Positions 9,941-19,500 of a stretch of 64,000 nt of DNA are shown here, piece by piece (the stretch's first letter is position 1; every line of letters starts with the position of its first letter). The notes below the pieces were generated by a model. The model worked only from the letters and a program-made list of their open reading frames with translations. It searched no databases and was not told the origin of the DNA. Both the position numbers and the translations under genes were made by a program. This DNA comes from Isosphaeraceae bacterium EP7 (GTDB lineage Bacteria > Planctomycetota > Planctomycetia > Isosphaerales > Isosphaeraceae), in the NCBI GenBank assembly GCA_038400315.1, contig CP151667.1:4661174-4725173 (forward strand). Reading direction: 5' to 3'.

Positions 9941-10264
9941 ATGGCCATGTCTCAAGTTCAACTCTGCGTAATCCTGGAATTGGCCGTCGTCCTGTTTCAG
10001 ATCCTGGGCGTGCTCGCCCTGTGTCTGACCAGATTGATGCCCGAGACTTCCTGGGCATACCGTGGCCGTGTCGGATTTATTTTCGCCCTCTTCGGCCTGG
10101 GCGTCGCCGGCGCCCTCTGCGGACTTCACGATTCCGAGTTCGCCCTCTTTGCCGGAGTCACCATGACGGTTCTCCTCTTCGGAGTGACTGTCGGGGGCGG
10201 AATGGCGGGAGCGATCGAGACCAACTATGCTCACGGAGCGGTCGAACACGGCCCCCTTGTCTGA
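9941..10264 (+). CDS. Small integral membrane protein, function unknown
   Basis: 107 residues beginning MAMSQVQLCVILELAVVLFQ at the ATG at 9941, which has AAGGAAGGA about 7 bases upstream. Three hydrophobic stretches (about residues 7-27, 43-62 and 70-92) predict three membrane helices; the last contains a glycine run (VGGGMAG). No enzymatic motif is recognised. It is flanked by terminators at 9751 and 10311, so it is probably a single-gene transcript. Confidence 0.75.
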   Translation: MAMSQVQLCVILELAVVLFQILGVLALCLTRLMPETSWAYRGRVGFIFALFGLGVAGALCGLHDSEFALFAGVTMTVLLFGVTVGGGMAGAIETNYAHGAVEHGPLV

Positions 10265-10310
10265 CTCTGGCGTTGAAACATGACTCGAAGATCAACGACG
10301 AAGTGATGGC

Positions 10311-10335
10311 GGGCCCCTCGGGGCCCTTTTTTTTT
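10311..10335 (+). terminator. Rho-independent terminator after the small membrane protein gene
   Basis: GGGCCCC TC GGGGCCC followed by nine T residues. The innermost pairs would open to give a workable loop. Confidence 0.85.
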
Positions 10336-10728
10336 GGTCGCACGTTTCCCAGCTTTCGATGAGCCGCCGCCAGCCGTCGGCCCTGTGATCGGCGAGGACT
10401 CACCTCGTACCAACATCAGTAATCTTTCAACTTCTTGCGATTTCAGCCTCTCGGCGAAGGTCGACCGGGCGGTTCCGGGGCGGGGTATGGTCGACCTTGC
10501 TGGTGGGTTCACTTGTCCGATGGGACATCCTGGGTCGCCTCAATCGGCCGTGATGATTCGGGAGTGGACCGGTCGATTCAGGAGTGCCGGCCTTGGTCGG
10601 ACGTAGGCCGCGGCCCAATGAATTGGCCGAGGTATTCCGGACTGGATTTCCAGAAAATCCCCCGACTCGAACGACGCGTCCCGCACGCCGTTCGCACACG
10701 TTGAGGTCGGTCCCGGCGGGAGAAGGAC
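10336..10728. other. Intergenic region upstream of the BON-domain gene
   Basis: 393 bases with no convincing gene. A short imperfect inverted repeat, GGCCCAAT/ATTGGCC, lies around 10614-10628; otherwise nothing recognisable. The promoter of the BON-domain gene should be here. Confidence 0.45.
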
Positions 10729-11493
10729 ATGCCCATGTTGGTTGGATGGAAAAGGACTTCGCTGGCTCTTGGGCTGATCGCGGGGATGTCGACGACGACC
10801 TGGTCGCAAGCTCCGGCCAAAGGTCGCAACCAGGCCACCGCGGAAGCGGTCGCCATGTCGCTCGGCTCGAGCAGGTCACTGGCCAAATACCGCATCGAGA
10901 TCGAGGCGAAAGACGGCGTGGTGACCCTCGCGGGTGCCGTGTCGAACACCGCCCAGAAGGCCGAGGCCATGGATCGCGCCCGGCAGGTTGCCGGCGTCTC
11001 CTCGGTCGTCGATAAGCTGATGAGCAACGACTCCCGAGTTCGCCCGGCCCAGTATCAGCCGGCCGACCCCCGCCTCGCACTCGGCGGGCACGGCGGCCAC
11101 GGTCACAACCAGGGTGGATACGTCGGCGGCGGCGGCCCGATCGAGGGCGGGACGGTGACGAACTCGGTCGCCTCCGACCCGTTCGCCGGCGGACCGGTCC
11201 CCGAGGGAGCGGCCGGAATGGTCGGTGCCTCGCAGGCCAGCGCCCCCGGCGCCCCGAATTACGCCTGGCCCAGCTATGCTCCGGGCAACAACTACTCGGC
11301 CGTCGGTTACCCGACCGCCTACCCCTGGCAGGCCTGGCCGAATATCGGCCCCTTCAACCCCTACCCCGAAGTGCCGCTCGACTGGCGTGCGGTCACCCTC
11401 CGCTGGGATGACGGCATCTGGTGGCTGGACTTCAAGAAGCACTACACCCGCCCGTTCTTCACTCCCTATCCCTTCGGAATCTTCGCCTACTGA
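10729..11493 (+). CDS. Secreted BON-domain protein
   Basis: 254 residues with a signal peptide (hydrophobic LALGLIAGMSTTTWSQA). Residues about 32-100 form a BON domain: a helix (TAEAVAMSLG), then strand-rich YRIEIEAKDGVVTLAGAVSN and a second helix ending VAGVSSVVDKL. BON domains bind membranes or other surface molecules in periplasmic proteins such as OsmY. The rest is Gly/His-rich (GGHGGHGHNQGGYVGGGG near 120) and then Pro/Tyr/Trp-rich (YPWQAWPNIGPFNPYPEVP), ending with conserved-looking WDDGIWWLDFKKHY. An alternative ATG lies at 10735. A perfect 18-bp hairpin follows. Confidence 0.85.
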   Translation: MPMLVGWKRTSLALGLIAGMSTTTWSQAPAKGRNQATAEAVAMSLGSSRSLAKYRIEIEAKDGVVTLAGAVSNTAQKAEAMDRARQVAGVSSVVDKLMSNDSRVRPAQYQPADPRLALGGHGGHGHNQGGYVGGGGPIEGGTVTNSVASDPFAGGPVPEGAAGMVGASQASAPGAPNYAWPSYAPGNNYSAVGYPTAYPWQAWPNIGPFNPYPEVPLDWRAVTLRWDDGIWWLDFKKHYTRPFFTPYPFGIFAY

Positions 11494-11517
11494 GGCGAGA
11501 CGAGACGGGCATCACGT

Positions 11518-11556
11518 CAACAGGGCCGCGCGGGCTATGCCCGCGCGGCCCTGTTG
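11518..11556. terminator. Long perfect hairpin between converging genes
   Basis: CAACAGGGCCGCGCGGGC, loop TAT, then its exact complement: an 18-bp perfect stem. There is no T tract, but its position between converging genes (10729-11493 and 11604-13097) fits a bidirectional terminator or mRNA-end structure. Confidence 0.7.
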
Positions 11557-11603
11557 GCCGTTCGAAGGGTTTGTCTGTTTGGGGCTCGCTCGCCGGAGAT
11601 TGC

Positions 11604-13097
11604 TCAAGCAAGAAGTTCGGCGCGAAACGAGCGAAACCAATCGGCCGTCGGCTTAGGGGTCTTGTCGGCACGGTACAGGCCGGCATTCGGGAAATGGTGG
11701 TTCGGCAGGCCGTCGCTAATCTGGCTCCACGTCACCGACCGGACGAATGGCTTGGCGACAGCCATCGCGATCCACTCCGTAGCCATCTGGTGCTGGCTCG
11801 CTTCATCAACCGGGCCCGGCCATTGCGAATCGTCGACCGTCACGGTGGACTCGGCGCGGGGGTCAGCCTTCGTAGACGAAGGGATGGCAAACGTCAGGTG
11901 CAGCGGCAAGTTCAGGAGAGCGTAGAGGTCCAGTAGCCTGGAAAAGTCGAATAGATCACGCAGATGGCTCCCGGGCGGCGAGAATCCCGGGGCAATTTCC
12001 AGGGCCAGGCCGGCGAGTCCGAGGTCGGCCCTCGCGAGATAATCGGCCAGGTGGAGCGGGCCGAGCTGGAACGGGCTCGATCCCATCCATTCTGCCCAGG
12101 GGCGATCGAATCCGATCACGAACTGCGCGGCGGGATCGGCCTGGCGTGCGACCTGGATGGCACGCGCCGTGATCCGCACCTGCTCCTCCTCGGAGAGGCC
12201 GAGTAGACCTGTGGTCGCAGGTCGCTGGACCAGATTCCAGACGGGGATCTGCCCTTTGAAGCGGCCGACGGTCTGCCGCACTAGCGACACGACGAGATCG
12301 AGAATCGCGTCGAAATCCCCTTCCCAGAGCCAGATCCAATCGGGCAGGGCACCGGCGCGGAACTCGACGAGCGGGCCGGCCTGGATGGGGAGCTGACGCT
12401 TGCGGCACCAGGCAAGACGAGCGTCGAGTTCCTCCCACCGATATTTCCCCTCGGAGGGCTCTAACGCCTTCCAGGTCGTCGGAACCTGGGCAGCATTGAA
12501 GAGTTCGGACCAGGCTGGGCCCCACGGATTGCTCATCGGATCGTCTTCGACCACGCCAGCCAGGAGCGTTGGAAGTTTGGGCGAGGCCGAGAGGCGGTTT
12601 TGCAGGACCTGGGTCGTGTACTCCGACGCGACGAGATGGCCGGCCTGACAAGAGGCTGCGAGCGAGTCTTGGGCCTCTTTGAACGACTCCGCCGGCTGAT
12701 CACGCCGCGTTGCCGCAGCGACGAAGGAATGGCGGGCTGATCGCAGCAGGTTGTCCAGCTCAGGCGTGGTTGTCAGGCCCATCTGCCGCCAGTCGGCAAC
12801 CTGGTTGCGCACCTCATTAAGTCGCCCGCGGGCCAGCTCGACGGCAAGGTCGTACGGCTCGTTCCGCTCGGAGAGGGTGGCCGTTGACAGGATCGGCGTT
12901 CCGGCTCCGGGCACGGGCCACGGGACCGAGAGTCGCGCGCTCTCGGCCACGTCTCGATGGCCGAGGAGGATGTTCGACTTGATCTCGACTCGCACCCTCC
13001 CCGGAGTCCGGTCGAGCCCCGTGACGTACGCGCGGCGTAGATCCGCGAGGCGTGCCGCGGGCAGGTCGGGGGGGAGACGAAATTTGATCACGCCCAT
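11604..13097 (-). CDS. GH10-like TIM-barrel protein, probably not an active xylanase
   Basis: 497 residues, no signal peptide. The N-terminal ~170 residues are strand-rich (IKFRLPPDLPAARLADLRRA) then helical, and match no family I recognise. From about 185 the order of motifs follows glycoside hydrolase family 10: PWGPAWSELFNAAQVPTTWK, ALEPSEGKYRWEELD, LAWCRKRQLPIQAGPLVEF, then the strand IPVWNLVQRP at 284-293 where GH10 enzymes have the acid/base WDVVNE. The acid/base Glu is absent. E367 in LALEIAP may occupy the nucleophile position. A C-terminal W (VTWSQISDG, about 455-463) fits barrel strand 8. It lies 61 bases after the hydroxyacid dehydrogenase gene, on the same strand. A carbohydrate-related role is inferred only. 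Confidence 0.75.
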   Translation of the reverse strand: MGVIKFRLPPDLPAARLADLRRAYVTGLDRTPGRVRVEIKSNILLGHRDVAESARLSVPWPVPGAGTPILSTATLSERNEPYDLAVELARGRLNEVRNQVADWRQMGLTTTPELDNLLRSARHSFVAAATRRDQPAESFKEAQDSLAASCQAGHLVASEYTTQVLQNRLSASPKLPTLLAGVVEDDPMSNPWGPAWSELFNAAQVPTTWKALEPSEGKYRWEELDARLAWCRKRQLPIQAGPLVEFRAGALPDWIWLWEGDFDAILDLVVSLVRQTVGRFKGQIPVWNLVQRPATTGLLGLSEEEQVRITARAIQVARQADPAAQFVIGFDRPWAEWMGSSPFQLGPLHLADYLARADLGLAGLALEIAPGFSPPGSHLRDLFDFSRLLDLYALLNLPLHLTFAIPSSTKADPRAESTVTVDDSQWPGPVDEASQHQMATEWIAMAVAKPFVRSVTWSQISDGLPNHHFPNAGLYRADKTPKPTADWFRSFRAELLA

Positions 13098-13158
13098 GCG
13101 GACCCACCTTCCCCCGGAGTGACTGCCAGGATCCTCGCGGATGGCGTAGAGAAGCCGA

Positions 13159-14151
13159 TCACGATCGTCCCCCGGCTTGGAGAACTTGCGGGTTCAGAAG
13201 ATTGGGAGGGACCCGCCCATCGAGCGCGGCGATCAGGTTCTCCGCGGCCATCCGAGACATCGCCGCACGAGTTGCACGGGTGGCGCTTCCCAGGTGGGGC
13301 AGCAGCAACGCGTTGGAACATTGGGCCAGCCCCGGGGCCATCCTCGGCTCGTCCTCGTACACGTCCAAGGCAGCTCCGGCGATCTGGTCCGCCTTCAGGG
13401 CCTCGACCAACGCAACCTCGTCGACCACCGGCCCGCGTGAAGTATTGATCAGGTAGGCCGACGACTTCATCTTCGCCAGCGCGGAGGCGTCGATCAGGTG
13501 GCGGGTCTCTTCCGACAATGGGACATGCAGGCTGACGAAATCGCTCGATGACAGCAGCTCGTCAAGGCCGACGCCGCGTCCCCCCAGCGCGTCGAGCTCG
13601 GGCGAGGGACGCCGACCGTGGTAGAGCATTGGCATCTCGAAGCCGACGGCGCGGCGAGCGACGGCCGTCGCAATCCGACCGGGTCCGATCAAGCCCAGCG
13701 TGGCGCCGGCCACGTCACCGCCCAGCATGTAGAGCGGCCCCCAGCCGGGGAAACGGCCGGCGCGCATTTCCACGTCCCCCTCGGCCACTCGCCGTGCAAT
13801 GCCCAGGATAAGGGCCCAGGCGAGGTCGGCGGTGGCCGTGGTGAGCACTCCCGGAGTGTTCGTCACCTGGATTCCCAGGTCGGTGGCCGCGGCCACGTCG
13901 ATGTTGTTGTAACCGACCGCCATGTTGGCGAAGATGCGACACCCACGCGCAGCCTCCAGCACTGCGCGGTCGACCGCGTCGGTGAGGAGGCAGAGCACCG
14001 CATCGCAACCGACGACCGCCCGGCAAAGCTCGTCGTGCGAGAGCCCGCGGTCCTCGGAATTCATGGAGATCTCGACATCGGCGATCCCGTGGGCGATCAG
14101 GCCTGGGCCCGGCTCGGGGATCGGCCGCGTGATGAAGACGCGTTTCGGCAC
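13159..14151 (-). CDS. D-2-hydroxyacid dehydrogenase (glyoxylate/hydroxypyruvate reductase-like)
   Basis: 330 residues, the full length of the family. Catalyses NAD(P)-dependent interconversion of 2-oxoacids and D-2-hydroxyacids; the sequence style is closest to glycerate dehydrogenase (GyaR/GhrB type). Visible features: substrate-domain block MAVGYNNIDVAAATDLGIQV, Rossmann loop GLIGPGRIATAVA (a Pro replaces the usual Leu in GLGRIG), catalytic-Arg block NTSRGPVVDE, Glu block DVYEDEP and catalytic His in LPHLGSATRATR. It is divergent from the SDR gene at 14383 and upstream of the GH10-like gene. The substrate cannot be decided from sequence. Confidence 0.9.
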   Translation of the reverse strand: MPKRVFITRPIPEPGPGLIAHGIADVEISMNSEDRGLSHDELCRAVVGCDAVLCLLTDAVDRAVLEAARGCRIFANMAVGYNNIDVAAATDLGIQVTNTPGVLTTATADLAWALILGIARRVAEGDVEMRAGRFPGWGPLYMLGGDVAGATLGLIGPGRIATAVARRAVGFEMPMLYHGRRPSPELDALGGRGVGLDELLSSSDFVSLHVPLSEETRHLIDASALAKMKSSAYLINTSRGPVVDEVALVEALKADQIAGAALDVYEDEPRMAPGLAQCSNALLLPHLGSATRATRAAMSRMAAENLIAALDGRVPPNLLNPQVLQAGGRS

Positions 14152-14382
14152 GACGGGAACCTCGGTCGATCGTCGGGCGCCCGGCCGTGCGGTTCGCCGG
14201 CAAACCGGGCATCCGCAAGGGCCTCAGGCACCAAAGATAGCCGCGCCTGCCGCAATTGGCCAGTCGCTTCGAAACGACCTTCGCGGGTTACTGTCTGGCA
14301 CAACGTGTGCAGCGCCAAAGTGGTGGGCGAAAAGACGAACTGCCATCGCTGCCCGACGATCGAACCTGGAGATGTCGCATCC

Positions 14383-15405
14383 ATGCGCATTCGCACGAAA
14401 TTGCTATTGGCTGGTCTCGGCCTGGCTGGGGCTTCCGTCGGCGTCCGCACGTTTCTCAGGCACCGACGCAAGATTGCCCTTCCGGGGCGTATCGTGCTGG
14501 TCACGGGGGCGTCGAGCGGACTCGGCCTGATGGTCGCGCGGCAGGCCGCAGAGGGGGGCGCCCGCCTTGTGATCGCCGCCCGCGATGCAGAAGAGCTTGA
14601 ACTCGCCGCGGAATTACTCAGGGACGCCGGCTCGCCGGAGGTCCTTGCCGTGCCCACCGACGTCTCCGACCCCGAACAGGTTCGGCGGCTGGTCGATAGG
14701 GCATTAACTCGCTTCGGCCAGATTGACATCCTGGTGAACAACGCCGGCACGATGCTCGTCGGGCCCGCCGAGTCGCTGACGACCGATGATTTCAGGGCCG
14801 TCATGGCCACCAACTTCTGGGGCCAGCTCCACCCGATTCTGGCGGTCCTCCCTTCGATGCGGGCCCGCAAATTCGGCCGGATCGTGAATGTGGTCTCGGT
14901 GGGCGGGAAGGTGGCTGTCCCCAGGATGCTCGCTTACACGGCCAGCAAATTCGCGCTCGCAGGCCTGAGTCAGGGCCTGCGTACCGAACTGGTCCGCGAC
15001 AACATTCTGATGACAGCCGTCTACCCCGGCACGATCCGCACGGGCGGCCACACGCACGCGTGGATCAAGGGCGATGCCCAGGCCGAATACACCTGGTTTG
15101 CCCTCTCAGATGTCATCCCGGGCCTCGCGTCATCGGCCGAAGGAGCCGCCCGGACGCTCTGGGATGCCGCGCTACATGGCGATCCCGAGGTCATCGTCGG
15201 ATGGAATGCCAAGCTCGCCGTGATGGCCAACAACCTCTTTCCCGAATGGATGGCCGAGACCCTGGCGGTCGTCGATCGCTACCTCATGCCGACGCCGACC
15301 GACCTGCAAAAGCCGGCCGTCCAGGGCGGCGATCTGGCCGGGAAAATCCCCGAATCCCTCAGTCGGATGATCCCAGCGTCGGCTCGACCGGAGACCGCGG
15401 GCTGA
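14383..15405 (+). CDS. Short-chain dehydrogenase/reductase with N-terminal membrane anchor
   Basis: 340 residues from ATG at 14383 (GGAG about 11 bases upstream); a much longer in-frame reading from 13618 is mostly Arg/His-rich shadow and is rejected. The N-terminus MRIRTKLLLAGLGLAGASVG is hydrophobic, a likely anchor or signal. Classical SDR features follow: TGASSGLGL cofactor loop, VPTDVSDPEQV acid-specificity loop, NNAG, and the catalytic Tyr-Lys in AYTASKFAL. Residues beyond about 250 (WFALSDVIPGLASSAEGAAR...) form an extension common in SDR proteins of this subgroup. Substrate unknown. It is followed at 139 bases by a second hydroxyacid dehydrogenase on the same strand. Confidence 0.9.
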   Translation: MRIRTKLLLAGLGLAGASVGVRTFLRHRRKIALPGRIVLVTGASSGLGLMVARQAAEGGARLVIAARDAEELELAAELLRDAGSPEVLAVPTDVSDPEQVRRLVDRALTRFGQIDILVNNAGTMLVGPAESLTTDDFRAVMATNFWGQLHPILAVLPSMRARKFGRIVNVVSVGGKVAVPRMLAYTASKFALAGLSQGLRTELVRDNILMTAVYPGTIRTGGHTHAWIKGDAQAEYTWFALSDVIPGLASSAEGAARTLWDAALHGDPEVIVGWNAKLAVMANNLFPEWMAETLAVVDRYLMPTPTDLQKPAVQGGDLAGKIPESLSRMIPASARPETAG

Positions 15406-15543
15406 TGCTGGCAACGGACTTCGCTGGGCGACCCGAACTCCATTGAAAATTCGGTCGCTGCGCGATTCGATCGGCTAGAGTAAAGCTCGAGCCGATCTCG
15501 GCCCTACCTTTTTTTATGCTGTCCTAAGCCTGGCGAGGCGGCC

Positions 15544-16533
15544 ATGCCCAACGTGCTGATCGGACCCGAGCCCCTGCGTCACCAAGTAGGGGCATTCCGC
15601 GACCAGCTCATTGCCGCGGGATTCACTCCGATTGACCCCGAGGGAAACAACACGCTGACCGAGGAACAACTCCGCCGATGGCTGCCGGAAGCCGACGCCA
15701 TGATCGCGGGCGGAGAACGGGTCTCGGCCGATGTGATCGCGTCAGCAAAGAGACTCCGGGTGATCGCCAGGACGGGGGTCGGTTACGACGCAATCGACCT
15801 GCCCACGGCGAATGCCCGGTCGATCGCCGTGACGACGACTCCTGGGACCAACCACGAGGCCGTCGCGGAGCAGGCATTCGCCCTTCTGCTGGCCGTGACC
15901 CGCAACGTGGTGAACAATGATCGCCTGATTCGCGGCGGCGGCTGGAATCGCACGCTGGTCGTACCCTTGCGAGGTCGGACTCTCGGACTGATCGGGCTGG
16001 GCAGGATCGGTCGGGCGATGGTCACCCGGGCCGTCGCGTTCGGGATGCGCGTCGTCGCGTTCGACTCCATTCCCGATCCCGACTTCGATGCCCGCCACGG
16101 CATCGTCCGACTCGATCTGGACAGCCTGCTCGGCCAGTCCGACGCCGTCAGCCTGCACCTGCCGCTCACCTCCGAGACGCACCAGATCATCAACCGTCGG
16201 TCTCTGGCGTTGATGAAGCCCGGCTCGTACCTGATCAACACGGCGCGGGGCGGCCTGATTGCGGAGGGGGACCTTTTCGACGCCCTGACGTCCGGCCATC
16301 TCGCCGGGGCGGGGCTGGACGTGACCGACCCCGAGCCACCGCTGGTGGACAATCCGCTCCTGGGTGTCCCCGGCGTCGTCTTCAGCCCGCACATCGCCGG
16401 CATTGACACTCGAAGCATGGCCGACATGGCGGAATTGGCCGCGCGCTGCGTGATCGACCTCTCACAGGGACGCTGGCCCGAGGAGTGCGTCGTGAACCCG
16501 CAGATTCGTCGTGGTTATCGCTGGGCGATCTGA
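15544..16533 (+). CDS. D-isomer 2-hydroxyacid dehydrogenase (phosphoglycerate dehydrogenase-like)
   Basis: 329 residues. Same family as the product of 13159-14151 but a different branch, resembling short phosphoglycerate dehydrogenases without the ACT domain. Visible: RTGVGYDAIDL substrate block, GLIGLGRIGRAMV Rossmann loop, catalytic Arg in INTARGGLIAEGDL, Glu block DVTDPEPP and catalytic His in FSPHIAG. GAGG lies just before the ATG. The last 19 bases overlap the end of the converging kinase gene. Could act in serine synthesis or on another 2-hydroxyacid; the sequence does not decide. Confidence 0.9.
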   Translation: MPNVLIGPEPLRHQVGAFRDQLIAAGFTPIDPEGNNTLTEEQLRRWLPEADAMIAGGERVSADVIASAKRLRVIARTGVGYDAIDLPTANARSIAVTTTPGTNHEAVAEQAFALLLAVTRNVVNNDRLIRGGGWNRTLVVPLRGRTLGLIGLGRIGRAMVTRAVAFGMRVVAFDSIPDPDFDARHGIVRLDLDSLLGQSDAVSLHLPLTSETHQIINRRSLALMKPGSYLINTARGGLIAEGDLFDALTSGHLAGAGLDVTDPEPPLVDNPLLGVPGVVFSPHIAGIDTRSMADMAELAARCVIDLSQGRWPEECVVNPQIRRGYRWAI

Positions 16534-19500
16534 CACGCCCGGGCCGGCAAGGCAACACTCGGTCGCCCTCGAAACCGTCGAGCTTGGGCCGCCTTCACCG
16601 GGATCGATTTGACCAGCTTGCGGAAATCCTCACGGGTCTGGAGCTGGTCGTAATCGGGGTGAAGGAACTCCTCGGGATCATCGAATCCGGCGTGGATGGC
16701 CATCTTCAAGACGGCAATCGCGCGATCTCCATAGGCTGAAGTCAATTCAGGGCGTTCTTCCACGGATAGGGAGCGATCCTGGGCCGACACCGACGCGCAA
16801 CGAGCGAGGAATCGACCGGCCCGACGGAGTTCTTCGGCGTCGGTTGGGGTCAAGGCGACGATCTCTTCGGCGGTCTTGGCCGCATCGAAGTGGTCTCCGC
16901 GTCCGAGGTTGGCTGCGGCGAGTTGTGCCAGGTCGACGAGCAACTCTCCCTCGATCCGCTTATCGCCCGGCTCGGACTTCAGGACGTATCTGCGTTCATC
17001 GATGGCACGGCGTAAGGAGCGGGAAGCATTGCCGTATTCGTGGAGTTCTAGCCAGACTTCCCCGATGCTCGACAGGAATGAGGCGTGGTCGGTGTGATAC
17101 TCGACGACCTCGGGGAACCGCTGGACGAGGGAGCGGATTTCCTCGAGGCCGAGCTTGAGCAAGATGAGGGCCTCCGGATATTGCGCGGTGAGCTGGAGGT
17201 GCCTGGCCATCGCGAGTCGAACGAAGGCGAGCCGCCGGAGGTAGTCGAGTAACTCGGGCGACTGCTTGACGAGTCCCTCGCGGATCTTTAAGGCGCGCCT
17301 GAGGTCGTCATCGGAGTCTTGGAGCCGACCTTCGTCCTGAGAAACCGCCGCCCGGTCCGTCAGGATTCCTGCCAGTTCATTTCGATAGTCGACCACGGTG
17401 GGATATTCGGTTACGAGCCGTTCGAATCGCTCATAAGCCTCTCGCAATGCGTCATGGGCCTCGTTCGTCTTGCCGAGGGACGAGGAGGTGAAGGCCACGT
17501 TGCCGTAGGAGCGGGCAAGCCTCCATCGCACGGACGCCTGACCGGGCGAATCGCGCTCCAGAACCTTGAGAATGTCAATCGACTCTTCGAAGGTCTTGAG
17601 GGCGGCGTTCAGGTCCTTCTTGGACTGGAGCATGCCAAGATTGTTGAGGTTGCGGGCCAGGTCCAGCTTGAGATCGGGCCGTTCGCGATTGGATTCGACC
17701 AGGTCTCGGAGTTCCCGGACCGCCTTCTCGTAGGCAGGCAAGGCCTCGGTGGATCGGCCGGTGAGCCTTGCCATCAGGGCGCCGAGCTGATATCGGGTGT
17801 CGGCCAAAGCGGCGCGATCTTCCGGGTTGCCCAACTGGTTGAGAACCAAGGCCTCGCGAAGGCTCAGAGCCTTACGCATCATCGCCTCGCCGTCGGCAAA
17901 TCGATTGAGCTTACGCAGGACGACGCCGAGCCCATGGTATCCCTGAGCGAGCGAACGCTGGAGTGTCGGATCCTCGGGGTGGGTTGCCGCCAACGTCTCC
18001 AGGATCTTCAGTCCCGAGCGATGGTCACGCTCCGCCGAGGAAAGTTCCGAGAGCATCGCGCGGATCTCGCCCAGGCGGATCGACGCGATTCCCACCTCGG
18101 CCTGAGAGACCCGATCGTCGGGTCTCTGCCTCGCCAGCTCGATATAAAGTCGGACGGCGTCGTCGAGCAGGTTTTTACGCACCTGTTCCATTTGCGGGAT
18201 GTCGGCCAGTTCCGACTGGCCGAGCCGGGTGAGCATCCTGTCCACGGCCTGGTGCGCGACCCGGAAATTTTTCGTTGCCCGGTCGCGTTCCCGTGCGATC
18301 AGCACGTTGCCCACGGCGAGCGAGATCGTGAGGGTGGCCGCGACCAGCGCCGCCGCAACGGTTGCCCCGCGATGTCGCCTCGTCCATCGGGCCAGCCGTC
18401 GATGCCATGGCTCGGCATAGCATGAGACGGGCTCATCGGCCAACCAGTGCTCAACATCGTCCGCCAATGATGTGGCCGAGGCGTGACGATCGGCGGGCAG
18501 TAGGGACATCGCCTTCATGCAGACCGCGTTCAAGGGGGCGGGGACCGACGACTCAACAGATCTCGGCGGAGCAAAGGTCCCCTCCTTGACCTTCTCGATC
18601 ACCCGAATCGAGTCGGCGGCGTCGAATGGAGCCTTGCCGGTAAGCAGCACATAGAGAGTGGCACCCAGACTGTAGATATCGCAGGCGGGCCCCATCTGCG
18701 CGAGATCACCGCGCGCCTGCTCGGGGCTCATATACTGGGGCGTGCCCACCGCCCACCCTGCGACCGTCTCCTGCGAGCCGACCCCCGATCGAACGGTCAG
18801 AGGGCCCTCTCCCGGCGCGATCTGCGTTGCGATCGGGTCGTCCCCTTGTCCCATTGCCTTGGCCAGGCCCCAATCGACCACCAGCGTCTCGCCGAACTTG
18901 CCGAGCATGACATTGGCTGGCTTCAGGTCGCGATGGATCACTCCCCGGCTGTGGGCGTACGCCACCGCATTGCAGGTGGCCACGAACCGTCCGAGGAGGT
19001 CGCGTAGCCCCAACTCGCGATCGCCCGGAGTCTTCGGGCCCGTTTCCGGGTCGTAGAACCGATCGATGGCCTCGCCAAGACTCTCACCCGAGATGAACCT
19101 CATCGCGTAATAAGGACGGCCGTCGCCGTAGGTTCCCAGGCCGTAGACGGGCACAATGCCCGGGTGCTCCAGCCGCCCCGTGATCTCCGCCTCGAGCAGA
19201 AATCGAGACCGGCTCGACAACTGATCGGCGTGCCGAGCCTGGATCTCCTTCAACGCGACGTCGCGATTCAGTTCCTCGTCGCGAGCCAGATAGACTTCAC
19301 CCAGGCCGCCTCGCGCGTGTCTGCGGATGATCTTGAAGCGTGACTCGTGCGGCGTGCGCGTGGGAGATGGCTCCTGCGGCCCCTCATCGTCGGGAAGTCG
19401 CCGAGTCGAGCCGGATTCCACGTGGGTCGCTGCCGTCAACGCCCCCCTGCTGGCGGCACGCGTGGCATACGGGTCAAACTCGACGGAAACCTGCCTGAGC

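Noticed and set aside
13618-14382. In-frame N-terminal extension of the SDR gene (to give 595 residues)
   Set aside because: It runs antisense to the hydroxyacid dehydrogenase gene and is His/Arg-rich; the membrane anchor and SDR fold begin at 14383.
15469-15515. Inverted repeat GATCGGCT/AGCCGATC followed by a run of seven T
   Set aside because: The T run begins about 12 bases after the short stem, too far for a standard terminator, though the SDR transcript might end here.
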